Under the pieces are notes generated by a model. The model searched no databases. It saw nothing but the letters and a program-made list of their open reading frames with translations, and was not told the DNA's origin. A DNA stretch of 51,060 nt from Bacteroidota bacterium (GTDB lineage Bacteria; Bacteroidota; Bacteroidia; Chitinophagales; Chitinophagaceae): positions 1-51,060 of the forward strand of contig JAPLEO010000143.1 of assembly GCA_026391125.1 (NCBI GenBank). Direction: 5' to 3'. The translations under genes and the position numbers were made by a program. Every line of letters starts with the position of its first letter. Positions within the stretch are counted from its first letter, which is position 1. Of this stretch, positions 7,822 to 17,892 are shown piece after piece.

Positions 7822-10800
7822 GAAAAAAAATGCTAATGAGCTTTTGTGCTTTTGCGATGACCATTATGGTCGGCTTAGCACAGAGTTCCACAGTGACCGG
7901 TAAGGTTGTTGATGACAAAGGTTCTCCTGTAAATGGAGCATCTGTTGTAGAGAAAGGAACAAGAAACGGTACAAGTGCCGGAGTAGATGGATCTTTTTCT
8001 CTAAAAGTGAAAACTGGCGCTAGTCTGGTTATTTCGGCTTTAGGTTTTGAAAATAAAACCGTTGCTGCTTCTTCTTCAAACTTGGCAATTACCTTAGCAC
8101 CTGATGTTAAGGCCTTGAGTGAAGTAGTTGTAACTGGTTCTGGAGTTGCAACTTCAAAAAAGAAACTGGGTATCGCAGTTGAGTCAATCAGTGGTAGTAA
8201 ATTACCAGTTACTCCAGCTGCCGGTATTGACCAAGCGTTGATCGGTAAAATTCCAGGTGCACAGATTTCATCTGTATCTGGTAACCCGGGTGACCAAGTT
8301 AATATCGTACTTAGAGGTATCAACACCGTACAAGGTGGTACTCGTCCGTTGATTTTGTTAGATGGTGCTGAGATTCCTTTCTCTAACTTAACTACTCTTG
8401 ATCTTACTCAGGTTGAGCGTGTTGAGGTAGTACAAGGTGCGGCTGCTTCTAGTATCTATGGAGCGCAAGGTGCGAATGGAGTTATTCAAATCTTCAGCAA
8501 AAAAGGTGTGAAAGGAAAGATTAACATTAATGTATCTTCTGGATACGCTTCTAACTCTTTCATCAATGCTGGAAATTTTGGTAAATCATCATTGCACCCT
8601 TACTTAACTGATGCAAGTGGAAATATGATTTCTCAAAATGCTTCTGGTGGTTTTGCTGCTGGACAGGCTTTGAAACCTGATCCAAATGTTGGTGGTATCT
8701 TAGGTTCTGGTTCTTTGGCTTACCGTTATGGTACTAACATTGGAACAAACCCTGGTGTTCCTGGGCAAGGTGCTAACTATACCCGTTATGGTATTTTGGA
8801 TCCACGTAATATCAGTGATCAGCCTTATAAAGGCAACTTACAATTCGTTGATCATTTTGCGCAAGTATTAACTGGTTCTTCTTCTATCAACAACTCACTT
8901 AACGTAAGTGGTGGTAGTGATAAAATGGACTTCAGTTTATCATTTGCTAATAACCACAGTACTTCTCCTTTCTTAAAAGAGAATGGTTATTTAGATAGAA
9001 CCAACGTAACAGCAAATATTGGTGTTGAATTGTTCAAAGGATTTACTTTGCGTTCAATTACTAGCATTGCATACGTTCATAACACCATGCATCCAGGTCT
9101 TGGAGCTCCAGGTGGACAAGGTTTTGGTTATGGTAATAGCAATGCAGGTGTTGGAACTGTTTACGGTTTCTTGAACACTTCTCCATTCTTAAGTTTAACT
9201 GACACAATCGTTGGTGGTCACTACGGTGCTTACCAAAAAGCGAGCTTCGTTTCAGTAAACGCATATAACCCATACTACCAATTGGATTATACTCAGGGTG
9301 ATAGCAAGCAATATACTGTTAACCAAAATTTAGATGCGAACTACAAGGTGAACAAAATCTTAACCTTGAATGCTAAATATGGTATTAACTATAGGAATGA
9401 AAATGATTTGTGGACCTATTACAATCAGTCATTGAATGCTAGCTCAAACTACTATAGTTCATGGGCTTCTGCTTACAATGGTGATGATAATACTGGAGAG
9501 TTAGTAAACTACCAGTACTCAAATACTAAACAGAACTTTCAAGCAAATGCGTTTATCAATTTGGATTTCCAAAGAGATTTCAATTTGAAATTACCAATTC
9601 AATCTTCAACACAAGTTGGTTACGATTTTAGAAAGAATAAATATTCAGAGTATGATACTCGTGGATATTCTCTACCATTGACTCCGCCATTCAATATGAA
9701 TGCAACACAATTACAGTTTATCATTTCTGATTATGTGGAACCATTTGTTACCTATGGTTATTTAGTGAATCAAAAATTTGATATCGGAAACTATGGTGGT
9801 GTTACTGCAGGTTTCAGAACTGACTATTCCTCTGCATTCGGTGCAGGTTCTAAACCATTTACTTTCCCTCACTATAACGGTTATTTGAATGTTGATGCAT
9901 TTAAATTCTGGGATAAGATGACAAGTGTTGTTCCTGGTTTCAAATTGAGAGCAGCATACGGTCAGGCAGGTATTCAGCCTGGTCCTTTCGACAGATATGC
10001 TTCTTTGATTCCTAGTCCAGTTGGAACTGATCTTGGTTATGCTAACCGTTCAGCTCAGAAGAATCCAGACTTAGGTGTGGAAGTTTCTGCAGAAACTGAA
10101 ATTGGTACTGACTTAAGTTTCAATATCAATAAGAGCAGCTGGTTCAGAACTGCAACTGCATCTTTCACATATTGGTCAAGACATACTGATAACGCAATCT
10201 ACTATCAGAACGTACCACCTTCAACTGGTGCATCTAGTATCTTAACTAATGCCATTGCATTGTCTTCTAAAGGATGGCAATTAAGTATCAATCTTCCTGT
10301 ATATTCTTCTAAGAATTTCCAGTGGGATCTGACAACTAACTTCAGTCACCAAACATCACTTATTGATGCAGTAGCTGGTGGAGATATTCCATTAACTTCT
10401 AGCGCTGGTTCTTCTGGTCTAATTTTGGCTGCAGGAAGAAAAATTGGTGAGATCTATGGATACCATGCTATAACAGCTGTTGATCAGTTGAGAGCTGATG
10501 GTGTTACGCCGTTTATCCCTAAAGCAAGTCAATCTGCTTATGAAATCGTAAATGGTAGAGTAGTGAACACTACAACTAGAGCGATTTACTTCTCTGATGA
10601 AGCTTCTTCTTTAGGCGATCCTAACCCAACTTTGACTTCTTCTTTCATCAACAATTTCACATACAAAAACTTTATCACTTTTGGGTTCCAATTCGATTGG
10701 ATCAATGGTTCACACTTGTATAACCAAACCAATGAGTGGATGTATCGTGATGGTATTAGTAGTGATTTTGCTAAACCAGTAACAATTGGTGGAACAACTG

Positions 10801-11144
10801 CTGCCTACACTGCTTACTATGCTTCTGCATACTATGCATTGGGTAATACAGCAAAAGGTGTGGGTAACAACGTAACAAAAGATTATTTCTATTATGATGC
10901 CTCTTTTGTAAGATTGAGAAATATTTCTCTAGGTATTGATTTAGCAGGTTATGTTAAACAGGCTTGGTTGAAAAAATGCCAATTAGTATTTAGCGGAAGA
11001 AACTTGTTAACCTTTACAAAATATCCTGGTTTTGATCCTGAAATTAGTTCAGGTGCTTCAAACTCAGCATTTGATAGAGGTATTGACCATAGTACCATTC
11101 CTAATATGAAATCTTATCAAGTTACTTTGAATTTGGGCTTCTAA
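7818..11144 (+). CDS. SusC/RagA-type TonB-linked outer-membrane transporter
   Basis: Outer-membrane beta-barrel that takes up glycans or peptides using TonB energy, working with the lipoprotein encoded next. Signal peptide at residues 1-21 (cleavage near VGLA-QSS), then a carboxypeptidase-like beta-sandwich (TVTGKVVDDKGSPVNGASV onward, to about 95), a TonB-box-like stretch ALSEVVVTGSG, the plug domain (about 115-220, with LRGINTVQGGTRPLILLDG and VEVVQGAAASSIYGAQGANG), and the barrel. It ends in the aromatic signature VTLNLGF. 1108 residues is normal. No glycoside hydrolase or regulator lies next to it, so the substrate is unknown. Confidence 0.95.
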   Translation: MRKKMLMSFCAFAMTIMVGLAQSSTVTGKVVDDKGSPVNGASVVEKGTRNGTSAGVDGSFSLKVKTGASLVISALGFENKTVAASSSNLAITLAPDVKALSEVVVTGSGVATSKKKLGIAVESISGSKLPVTPAAGIDQALIGKIPGAQISSVSGNPGDQVNIVLRGINTVQGGTRPLILLDGAEIPFSNLTTLDLTQVERVEVVQGAAASSIYGAQGANGVIQIFSKKGVKGKININVSSGYASNSFINAGNFGKSSLHPYLTDASGNMISQNASGGFAAGQALKPDPNVGGILGSGSLAYRYGTNIGTNPGVPGQGANYTRYGILDPRNISDQPYKGNLQFVDHFAQVLTGSSSINNSLNVSGGSDKMDFSLSFANNHSTSPFLKENGYLDRTNVTANIGVELFKGFTLRSITSIAYVHNTMHPGLGAPGGQGFGYGNSNAGVGTVYGFLNTSPFLSLTDTIVGGHYGAYQKASFVSVNAYNPYYQLDYTQGDSKQYTVNQNLDANYKVNKILTLNAKYGINYRNENDLWTYYNQSLNASSNYYSSWASAYNGDDNTGELVNYQYSNTKQNFQANAFINLDFQRDFNLKLPIQSSTQVGYDFRKNKYSEYDTRGYSLPLTPPFNMNATQLQFIISDYVEPFVTYGYLVNQKFDIGNYGGVTAGFRTDYSSAFGAGSKPFTFPHYNGYLNVDAFKFWDKMTSVVPGFKLRAAYGQAGIQPGPFDRYASLIPSPVGTDLGYANRSAQKNPDLGVEVSAETEIGTDLSFNINKSSWFRTATASFTYWSRHTDNAIYYQNVPPSTGASSILTNAIALSSKGWQLSINLPVYSSKNFQWDLTTNFSHQTSLIDAVAGGDIPLTSSAGSSGLILAAGRKIGEIYGYHAITAVDQLRADGVTPFIPKASQSAYEIVNGRVVNTTTRAIYFSDEASSLGDPNPTLTSSFINNFTYKNFITFGFQFDWINGSHLYNQTNEWMYRDGISSDFAKPVTIGGTTAAYTAYYASAYYALGNTAKGVGNNVTKDYFYYDASFVRLRNISLGIDLAGYVKQAWLKKCQLVFSGRNLLTFTKYPGFDPEISSGASNSAFDRGIDHSTIPNMKSYQVTLNLGF

Positions 11145-11169
11145 TTTATTAATCTTCAATTTAGTTCTA

Positions 11170-12873
11170 ATGAAAAAAATACATTTTAATAAAAAACATA
11201 GAGCCTATTTTCTTTGTTTTTTAATTACGGTAATGGCAACCACTGCGTGTAAAAAGCAGTTGGATGTGAATGATCCAAATGATCCGACGTTTGGAGGAAA
11301 CGTTACAAACGAAACTGGTATCGCTGCTTATGCAAAAGGTAGTGTTTATTATAACGGATTTGCTTATGGTGATGGTTGGTTGGGAGATAGTTATTTCTCT
11401 TTACCATGGGGTTACCATGAATTAATGGGTGACGTTGTTGGTGGTGGTCAGGGTTCTAATAACCAGACTACAACCATGGGTGTTCCAGATAGTTTTATTG
11501 CTGATCCTGCAAATCCAGGAACAACAACTTTTACAAACACTGCACCTCAAGCAACTTCAATCATCAGAAGCTTTAACAATGCAGCTTCTACTGGTCAAGG
11601 TAATAACGCTTTGTACTACGAGTGGTTGAATATGTATGCTTTGATCAACTCTTGTAACACTACCTTAGAAAACTTAGGTACTATTACTTTAAGTGCTGAT
11701 AAAGCAAATACTGTTAAAGCTTGGGCTTATTGGTGGAAAGGATTTGCTTATGCTCAGATCGGTACATTGTACTATTCTGGTTTGATCGTTGATCATTCAA
11801 ATACTATCGTAAGCACTTATGTTCCTCAGTCTGCCATCATTGCTGAATCAAATAAGCAATTGAACCTTGCATTAACTACTTTGAAAGCGATCAGCAATCA
11901 AGGTGATTATGCTTCTATGATCGGACAGATCATTCCAACACAATGTAAAGTTGGTTTGGGTAATCCTCCTTCTAATGCAGAATGGCAAGCTTCCATCAAT
12001 ACTCTGTTAGCGCGTAACATTTTGTTTAACCACTTGGCTCCATTTGTAAATGGCAACCCTGCTGCAACAATCAGCAAGGCTTCTATTCCTGCAATGTCTG
12101 CTGCTGATTGGTCTGCTGTGATCACTTATTGTAATGCAGGTGTTCAGAAAGGTGCGAATGTATTTACAGCTAGAACAAGTGCTGCTAATTCATTCTTCTC
12201 ACCTAATGGTGGAACTGTTGCTGCAATTTGTGCAAGCAACAACCAGAACACTACTTATAAAGTGTCTGAGCGTTTAATACAAGCATACAAAACAGGAGAT
12301 AAGCGTTTAGCTAACTTCACACAAGCAAATGGTACTTTCTACGGTGATGCAAATACCAACACTACTCGTTGGAGTTTATTAGATGGAGTTACTGCTGGTT
12401 TAAGCGGTATTCCAATCTTAGGATCTCGTGCAATTGGTGGTTTGGAAGTTTATATCGGACCAACTTACGAAGAGAACCAACTAATGTTGGCTGAAGCAAA
12501 TATCAGATCTGGAAATATTCCTGCTGGTTTAGCACAGATCGATGCAGTGAGAACTGCTCAAGGTGCTGCTGTTGCTCCTCTTACAGGTACCTCTTTAACT
12601 ACTGCTCAGGCATTAACTGAGTTGACTAACGAAAGATATGCTGCTCTTGCTTTTAGAGGCCTTTCTTACTACGATTCTCGTAGATGGGGATGGACTTATA
12701 GCACAGCTGTAGGTGGTGGCCGTTATGGTGCTACAATAATCTTCAACAAGATCTTGTATACCAATGCAAAGATCAACTACAACTTTATGGACTACTGGGA
12801 TGTTCCAGGTGACGAAACTGAAAAGAATCCAGCTGCTACAGGAAGTGCTCCTACTAAGAATCCTAACTATTAA
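11170..12873 (+). CDS. SusD/RagB-type surface lipoprotein
   Basis: Substrate-capturing lid of the SusCD complex. A lipoprotein signal ends in the lipobox TTAC with Cys27, followed by KKQLDVNDPND, the typical start of SusD proteins. The middle is TPR-like helical, and the C-terminal part has family signatures (EENQLMLAEANIRSGN, then LTNERYAALAFRGLSYYDSRRW). 567 residues fits. It begins 25 bp after susC and ends before a strong terminator, so the pair is a two-gene operon. Confidence 0.94.
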   Translation: MKKIHFNKKHRAYFLCFLITVMATTACKKQLDVNDPNDPTFGGNVTNETGIAAYAKGSVYYNGFAYGDGWLGDSYFSLPWGYHELMGDVVGGGQGSNNQTTTMGVPDSFIADPANPGTTTFTNTAPQATSIIRSFNNAASTGQGNNALYYEWLNMYALINSCNTTLENLGTITLSADKANTVKAWAYWWKGFAYAQIGTLYYSGLIVDHSNTIVSTYVPQSAIIAESNKQLNLALTTLKAISNQGDYASMIGQIIPTQCKVGLGNPPSNAEWQASINTLLARNILFNHLAPFVNGNPAATISKASIPAMSAADWSAVITYCNAGVQKGANVFTARTSAANSFFSPNGGTVAAICASNNQNTTYKVSERLIQAYKTGDKRLANFTQANGTFYGDANTNTTRWSLLDGVTAGLSGIPILGSRAIGGLEVYIGPTYEENQLMLAEANIRSGNIPAGLAQIDAVRTAQGAAVAPLTGTSLTTAQALTELTNERYAALAFRGLSYYDSRRWGWTYSTAVGGGRYGATIIFNKILYTNAKINYNFMDYWDVPGDETEKNPAATGSAPTKNPNY

Positions 12874-12882
12874 ACATAGTAA

Positions 12883-12916
12883 TTTGGTAAAAGCTACTTC
12901 TGTGGCTTTTACCAAA
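12883..12916. other. Perfect 12-bp hairpin after susD
   Basis: TTTGGTAAAAGC pairs with GCTTTTACCAAA around a 10-base loop, 9 bases after the susD stop codon. No T run follows directly; it probably protects the 3' end or acts with the terminator at 12921. Confidence 0.6.
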
Positions 12917-12920
12917 TAAT

Positions 12921-12955
12921 AAAAAAAGAGACAGCTAATAACTGTCTCTTTTTTT
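12921..12955. terminator. Bidirectional intrinsic terminator between susD and rng
   Basis: AAAAAAAGAGACAG pairs with CTGTCTCTTTTTTT around loop CTAATAA. The A and T runs on both flanks make it work in both directions, for susD (plus) and rng (minus, stop 30 bases away). Confidence 0.92.
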
Positions 12956-12984
12956 ATGCCCTAAAGCGAATATTTTTTTGAAAA

Positions 12985-14535
12985 TTAAAATTTGATCTCT
13001 TCATCGTGTTCATTGAAGAAACGGAATTCGATGATATGATAATTGGTATTGGCTTGTACCTTTAAATTCATTTTGTACTTGCGTTTCCACTGCCTAATAA
13101 TTGGATTAAACCATCCTTTGGTCAGGTGAGAATATACAATTGGATGCACAGCTAAGGTCAAAGAATTATGCGCGTGCGATACTAAATAGTTTAAACGCTT
13201 TTCGATCTCATCTTCCAAAATCAATGTAGAAGTAATTTTTCCTGTACCATTACAAGCCGGACAAACCTCCGAAGTATTGATATTCATTTCAGGGCGCATG
13301 CGCTGCCTGGTAACTTGTAACAATCCAAATTTTGAAATCGGTAAAAGAGAGTGACGCGCACGATCGGTTTTCATAAAACCTTCCATGGCTTCTTGCAACT
13401 TCCTTTTATTATCAGGCAATTTCATGTCGATAAAATCGATCACAATAATGCCACCAATATCTCTTAGCCTTAATTGCCTTGCGATCTCTTCTGCTGCCTC
13501 TAAATTTGTTTCTAGTGCATTCTCCTCTTGATTGTTGCTGATGCTCTTATAACCGCTGTTTACGTCGATTACGTGCAATGCCTCAGTATGTTCAATGATC
13601 AGATAAGCACCACTTGGAAGGTTTACTGTTTTACCAAAAGCAGATTTTACTTGCTTAGTAATACCATAATGATCGAAGATCGATCCGGTATGACTATACA
13701 TAGTAACGATATCAGCCTTATCCGCTGCAATGCGTTGGATATAAGCCTTGGTATCAGTAAAAATATTTTTATCGTTGATCACGATGCGATTGAAATCTTC
13801 GCTCAATAGATCGCGTAGAATACTTGTAGTTTTATTCTGCTCGCTCATGATTTTACTAGGAGCAACAGAACCTTTCAAATTCGTTTGAATGGTATTCCAA
13901 ATGGCTACCAAACTCAACATGTCTTGATGCAGTTCAGCAGTTGTTTTACCTTCTGCTGCAGTACGCACAATCACACCAAAATTCTTAGGACGAATCGCTT
14001 CCACAATTTTGTGTAAACGCTTTCTCTCTTCAGATGAGTGGATCTTTTTAGATACGGCAACTATTTCGTTGAATGGAGTTACTACTACAAATCTTCCTGG
14101 TAATGATAATTCACAGCTTAAACGTGGGCCCTTTGCTGCAATCGGTTCTTTTAAAATTTGAACCAATACATTGGGCTTGCCATTTAAAACTTCATTGATC
14201 TTTCCTGTCTTTAAAATTTCTGGTTCAGATTGAAACTTACCGAAATCAAATCCATTCTCTTCTTTATCGTTCATCGCGAGCTGCGTGAATTTGATAATAG
14301 AGCGGGCATACGGACTCAAATCTGTATAATGCAAAAATGCATCTTTCTCAAACCCAACATCCACGAATGCAGCGTTCAATCCAGGGATGAGTTTCTTCAC
14401 CTTGCCTAGATATAAATCACCTACTGCGAAGCTAGCGTCTGCCTTTTCGTTATGCAGTTCCACTAATTTTTTATCTTCCAGCAAAGCGATTTCAACGCCT
14501 GTTGGGGCTACATTAATAATTAATTCTTTGTTCAC
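12985..14535 (-). CDS. rng: Ribonuclease E/G family protein (RNase G)
   Basis: Single-strand-specific endoribonuclease for rRNA maturation and mRNA decay. It has an N-terminal S1-like region (VGDLYLGKVKKLIPGLNAAFVDVG), the RNase H-like catalytic part with the two metal-binding aspartates (LHVIDVNSG and GIIVIDFIDM), and the zinc-link CPACNGTG. The frame is open to a TTG at 14544; I prefer the GTG at 14535, which gives the family's usual start (NKELIINVAPTGVEIALLEDK). It forms a conserved Bacteroidota block with the TPR and HU genes upstream. Confidence 0.95.
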   Translation of the reverse strand: MNKELIINVAPTGVEIALLEDKKLVELHNEKADASFAVGDLYLGKVKKLIPGLNAAFVDVGFEKDAFLHYTDLSPYARSIIKFTQLAMNDKEENGFDFGKFQSEPEILKTGKINEVLNGKPNVLVQILKEPIAAKGPRLSCELSLPGRFVVVTPFNEIVAVSKKIHSSEERKRLHKIVEAIRPKNFGVIVRTAAEGKTTAELHQDMLSLVAIWNTIQTNLKGSVAPSKIMSEQNKTTSILRDLLSEDFNRIVINDKNIFTDTKAYIQRIAADKADIVTMYSHTGSIFDHYGITKQVKSAFGKTVNLPSGAYLIIEHTEALHVIDVNSGYKSISNNQEENALETNLEAAEEIARQLRLRDIGGIIVIDFIDMKLPDNKRKLQEAMEGFMKTDRARHSLLPISKFGLLQVTRQRMRPEMNINTSEVCPACNGTGKITSTLILEDEIEKRLNYLVSHAHNSLTLAVHPIVYSHLTKGWFNPIIRQWKRKYKMNLKVQANTNYHIIEFRFFNEHDEEIKF

Positions 14536-14691
14536 AAAGCGCAACTTTTAGATACACAATTACTTACCCATTATAGGGCATACATCCTCGCATCAATATC
14601 TGTATTACGGCCACCAGAAAGGAAGGAAAAGGTAAAGTTGCAGCGTAGGAAAGGTGAGTGGCTAAATTCAGATAAGAGTTAAATCCCCGTC

Positions 14692-14713
14692 CTGAATAAT
14701 CGGAACGGGGATT
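14692..14713 (-). terminator. Possible terminator after the small basic protein
   Basis: AATCCCCGT pairs perfectly with ACGGGGATT, 20 bases beyond the stop codon of the 31-codon gene on the minus strand. The following bases are T-rich but not a clean U tract. Confidence 0.5.
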
Positions 14714-14733
14714 CTATCATGTTAGTCGAAGAA

Positions 14734-14829
14734 CTATTTGTTCTTTTTCTTATGACGATTCTTTCTTAGACGTTTTTTTCTTTTGTGCGTCGCAATCTTA
14801 TGACGCTTTCTCTTCTTACCACAAGGCAT
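14734..14829 (-). CDS. 31-residue highly basic protein, COX24/AURKAIP1-like (ribosomal S22 type)
   Basis: A short gene whose product begins MPCGKKRKRHKIATHKRKKR and continues with more Arg/Lys/His; 22 of 31 residues are basic. It resembles the small AURKAIP1/COX24-domain proteins of Bacteroidota (motif K-K-R-K-R-H-K), a family that includes the mycobacterial ribosomal protein bS22. I infer ribosome association. It lies between the TPR protein and rng on the same strand, within the HU-TPR-rng block. No promoter is evident in the 35 bp before it. Confidence 0.75.
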   Translation of the reverse strand: MPCGKKRKRHKIATHKRKKRLRKNRHKKKNK

Positions 14830-14864
14830 ACCCAAGTAATTTTATATAGTTAAAAAATAAAATG

Positions 14865-15713
14865 TTAGTTCTTCAATTCCTTTATGCGTTTATCAAGCGC
14901 AATTTTTGCATCCGGTACTTTTATGATGTCTCTGGCTTTTTGATACCAAATAACAGCATTTGGTTTATCACCTTTCAATTCAAATGTTTCAGCGATATTA
15001 AATATTGCTTCCAGATTTTCTGGTTCTTTATTCAATACTATTTTGAATCGCTCGATGGCTTTATCATATTGTCCACTTTTCTTTCCTCCTAATCCTAAAA
15101 CCATTTGTCCGTATAGGTTTTCTGGATGTTCCTGTACCACTTTTCTTACTTCTAAAATACCCTGCATCGGGTTGTCAGAAATATTTCCAAACATGTAACA
15201 GATACCCAAACCAATTTTCGAAGAATCGTTCGCTGGATTGATCACCAAAGCTTTATCTAAAAGAACTTTTGCATTCTCCCCCAGCCAGTGTTGCATGGCA
15301 GGATCGCCCTCCGTTAATAGGTTGTCCAAAAACAGATGGGCGGCAAAGGTGAGGCTTTTTTCAGAATTTTCCAACTTCGCTGCTTCAGAAGTATAATAAG
15401 CGAAGGGTTCGAACATCTTTGCAGAGTCCGACCAAAACTTAGCCAACTGATGATAAACGTGTAATTGCTGGTCTTTTACATCCCCTCTTTTTACGGAACT
15501 TTCAATAGAAGCCAAGCGACTGATTTGCTCAGGCGTTAAACGTTGTTTGGCTTTTGTTAGTAAAATTTCTGTTGTAACTGGTTGAGCACCAGTAGATTGA
15601 GGAGTTGCCGCGGCAGGGCTATCAGATTTTGGTGCAGCAGTTTTGCCGCCTATATATATAACTACTACTAGTATTAGTCCGACTAATACTATGATCCATT
15701 GCTGTTTTTTCAC
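14865..15713 (-). CDS. Membrane-anchored TPR protein
   Basis: An N-terminal transmembrane segment (WIIVLVGLILVVVIYIGG, residues 6-23) is followed by an Ala/Pro/Thr-rich linker and then tetratricopeptide repeats, clearest at about residues 195-265 (GQMVLGLGGKKSGQYDKAIE, NIAETFELKGDKPNAVIWYQ). TPRs mediate protein contacts; the partner is unknown. It starts with GTG (15713), just 19 bp after the HU stop, so the two are likely cotranscribed. The same arrangement next to rng is common in the phylum. Confidence 0.85.
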   Translation of the reverse strand: MKKQQWIIVLVGLILVVVIYIGGKTAAPKSDSPAAATPQSTGAQPVTTEILLTKAKQRLTPEQISRLASIESSVKRGDVKDQQLHVYHQLAKFWSDSAKMFEPFAYYTSEAAKLENSEKSLTFAAHLFLDNLLTEGDPAMQHWLGENAKVLLDKALVINPANDSSKIGLGICYMFGNISDNPMQGILEVRKVVQEHPENLYGQMVLGLGGKKSGQYDKAIERFKIVLNKEPENLEAIFNIAETFELKGDKPNAVIWYQKARDIIKVPDAKIALDKRIKELKN

Positions 15714-15732
15714 AAACTAATTTTGTGCGAAG

Positions 15733-16023
15733 TTACCCAGACTTACGCTTGGTTTTTACTTCTGCAACAAATTCTTTTGCTGGCTTAAAAGCAGGAATAA
15801 AATGTTCAGGAATCTCAACTGCGATGTTTTTCTTGATATTTCTACCAATTTTTGCGGCTCTTTTCTTGGTGATAAAGCTGCCAAAGCCACGGATATAAAT
15901 ATTCTGTCCGTTTGATAGACTCTCTTTCACCTCTTTAAACATAGTTTCAAGGGTTACCAGAACGTCCACTTTAGGGATTCCTGTTTTATCTGAAATCTGA
16001 TTGATGAGATCTGATTTACGCAT
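15733..16023 (-). CDS. HU/IHF-family nucleoid protein
   Basis: Small dimeric DNA-bending protein. The ATG at 16023 gives the canonical N terminus MRKSDLINQISDKTGIPKVD. The DNA-binding arm region has GFGSFITKKRAAKIGRNIKK, close to the family's GFGxF...R.GRNP pattern, though the Pro at the arm tip is replaced here (NIKKN). The C terminus PAFKPAKEFVAEVK is typical of IHF-beta/HU. An upstream in-frame extension is ignored because it precedes the family start. 96 residues. Confidence 0.93.
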   Translation of the reverse strand: MRKSDLINQISDKTGIPKVDVLVTLETMFKEVKESLSNGQNIYIRGFGSFITKKRAAKIGRNIKKNIAVEIPEHFIPAFKPAKEFVAEVKTKRKSG

Positions 16024-16197
16024 AAGCTTGTGTTTTTGTGGGAGTTGAGAACTAAAATTCGATAAAATTTTTCGTATATGCAAGAAAGATAGCTTAAATA
16101 TTATAGGCGTTACTAATTGATTGATAAATGGTTTAACTCGGATTTAGTAGTGGTAAATGAGGTTTCATCCAAATTTTAGATATAAGAAATTGGTGAA

Positions 16198-17283
16198 ATG
16201 TCAAATATTCCTATTTTCAAGGCCATGGAACTCCAGTTTACCCGTATGCTTATGAATTGGCATTTGAACGAAAACACCCGTCAAATGCCCTGGAAAGGGA
16301 TCAACGACCCCTATAAAATCTGGCTAAGCGAAATCATTCTACAACAAACTCGGGTAGAGCAGGGTTGGGTTTATTATGAACGATTCCTAAAAAATTATCC
16401 CAAAATACAAGACCTGGCCAACGCAAAGGATGGGGATGTTTTTAAACTTTGGGAAGGGTTAGGCTACTATAACCGCTGTAAAAATTTATTAGCCACCGCA
16501 AGAAAAATCGTATCAGAATATGCTGGAAAATTCCCCAATACTTATGAAACACTTTTAACACTGAAGGGTATTGGTCCGTATACCGCTGCCGCCATCGCAT
16601 CTTTTGCATTTCAATTACCCTATGCAGTGGTGGATGGAAATGTGTATCGGGTATTGTCAAGGTATTTTGGCATTCCATTACCCATCGATAGCACAGAAGG
16701 AAAAAAATATTTTCAAACTCTAGCAGATCGTGTACTAGATGCAACCAATGCAGCTGGATATAATCAAGCGATCATGGATTTTGGTGCAACCGTGTGTAAA
16801 CCATTTGCTCCAGCATGCATAGAATGCCCACTGCATATGCATTGTAGGGCTTTCAAAGAAACCATGGTGAATCAATTGCCTGTAAAAGAAAAAAGGCTAG
16901 CAAAGAAAAAAAGAAACTTCAACTATTTTATTTTCAAATACAAACAACAAGTATTTATTCAACAGAGAACCAGAAAAGATATCTGGGAAAACCTGTTTGA
17001 ATTTTATCTATTAGAATCTGATGAAACAATTCATTGGAATCAAATTGCGATCCTTGATTTTTTAAAAGGTCAGTTAGGAATTGATATTGCCATCGTAAAT
17101 GAGCAGCCAGAGCTCATTACCCAACAGCTAACGCATCAACAAATAAAAGCAACCTTTATTCGAGTGGAATTAAAAACTAAACCCATTAGTTTGAAGAAGC
17201 AAGGCTGGATCCCGCTACCTAAAATAACAGAATTGCCTTTCCCCAAAATCATTAATGAATGGCTTACTAAAACATCGATCTAA
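16198..17283 (+). CDS. mutY: A/G-specific adenine glycosylase MutY
   Basis: Removes adenine mispaired with 8-oxoguanine. Catalytic Glu45 is in WLSEIILQQT; the helix-hairpin-helix (LKGIGPYTAAAIASF) is followed by catalytic Asp146 (VVDGNV). The 4Fe-4S cluster ligands C200-X6-C207-X2-C210-X5-C216 are complete. The C-terminal ~130 residues form the Nudix-like 8-oxoG recognition domain. An internal ATG at 16225 is an alternative start. It is divergent from HU and leads the run mutY-ssb-gldE-gldD. Confidence 0.96.
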   Translation: MSNIPIFKAMELQFTRMLMNWHLNENTRQMPWKGINDPYKIWLSEIILQQTRVEQGWVYYERFLKNYPKIQDLANAKDGDVFKLWEGLGYYNRCKNLLATARKIVSEYAGKFPNTYETLLTLKGIGPYTAAAIASFAFQLPYAVVDGNVYRVLSRYFGIPLPIDSTEGKKYFQTLADRVLDATNAAGYNQAIMDFGATVCKPFAPACIECPLHMHCRAFKETMVNQLPVKEKRLAKKKRNFNYFIFKYKQQVFIQQRTRKDIWENLFEFYLLESDETIHWNQIAILDFLKGQLGIDIAIVNEQPELITQQLTHQQIKATFIRVELKTKPISLKKQGWIPLPKITELPFPKIINEWLTKTSI

Positions 17284-17397
17284 GCTTTTTGAACAAGGCT
17301 TGTTTTCAGTTGTTAATTTTTCCTGAGTACTCTTTTATTTATCAAAAAAGGGTATTTTTAAGAGAGATTCCATTTAGACGAACATAAAACCCAATGT

Positions 17398-17820
17398 ATG
17401 AGAGGTGTTAATAGAGTAATGCTTATCGGAAATCTTGGAAAAGACCCTGATGTTCAACATCTTGAGGGGAATATTGGTGTTGCAAAATTCCCTTTGGCAA
17501 CTACAGAAACCTATAAAGACAGATCGGGCAAGCTGATTTCACAAACAGAATGGCATACCGTAGTTCTTTGGCGTGGTTTGGCCGAATTGGCTCAAAAATA
17601 TTTACACAAAGGAAGTTTGATCTACGTGGAAGGACGATTAAGGACCAGAAGTTGGGAAGATAAAGAGGGCAATAAAAAGTTTGCTACTGAAGTGGTGGGC
17701 GATAATTTGATCATGCTCGATAAAAGAGGCGAGGGTGGTGCAGCAGGAGACGGGATCGAAGGATTTAATTCCGAAGATATCCCACCAATGGGCGATCCTG
17801 GAGAACGCTTACCTTTCTGA
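17398..17820 (+). CDS. ssb: Single-stranded DNA-binding protein
   Basis: OB-fold protein that coats ssDNA. Begins MRGVNRVMLIGNLGKDPDVQ and has the core motifs FPLATTETYKDRSG, EWHTVVLWRGLAELAQKYL and YVEGRLRTRSWEDKEGNKKF. The C-terminal tail is short and ends DPGERLPF rather than the classical DDDIPF, but keeps the aromatic-terminal feature used to bind partner proteins. 140 residues. Confidence 0.95.
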   Translation: MRGVNRVMLIGNLGKDPDVQHLEGNIGVAKFPLATTETYKDRSGKLISQTEWHTVVLWRGLAELAQKYLHKGSLIYVEGRLRTRSWEDKEGNKKFATEVVGDNLIMLDKRGEGGAAGDGIEGFNSEDIPPMGDPGERLPF

Positions 17821-17892
17821 TGCTATTAAAATGATACTTTTGCAGATAACCATTTTCATGCACCATTGGTTTTCTTTGTTTACTTAAATAAT

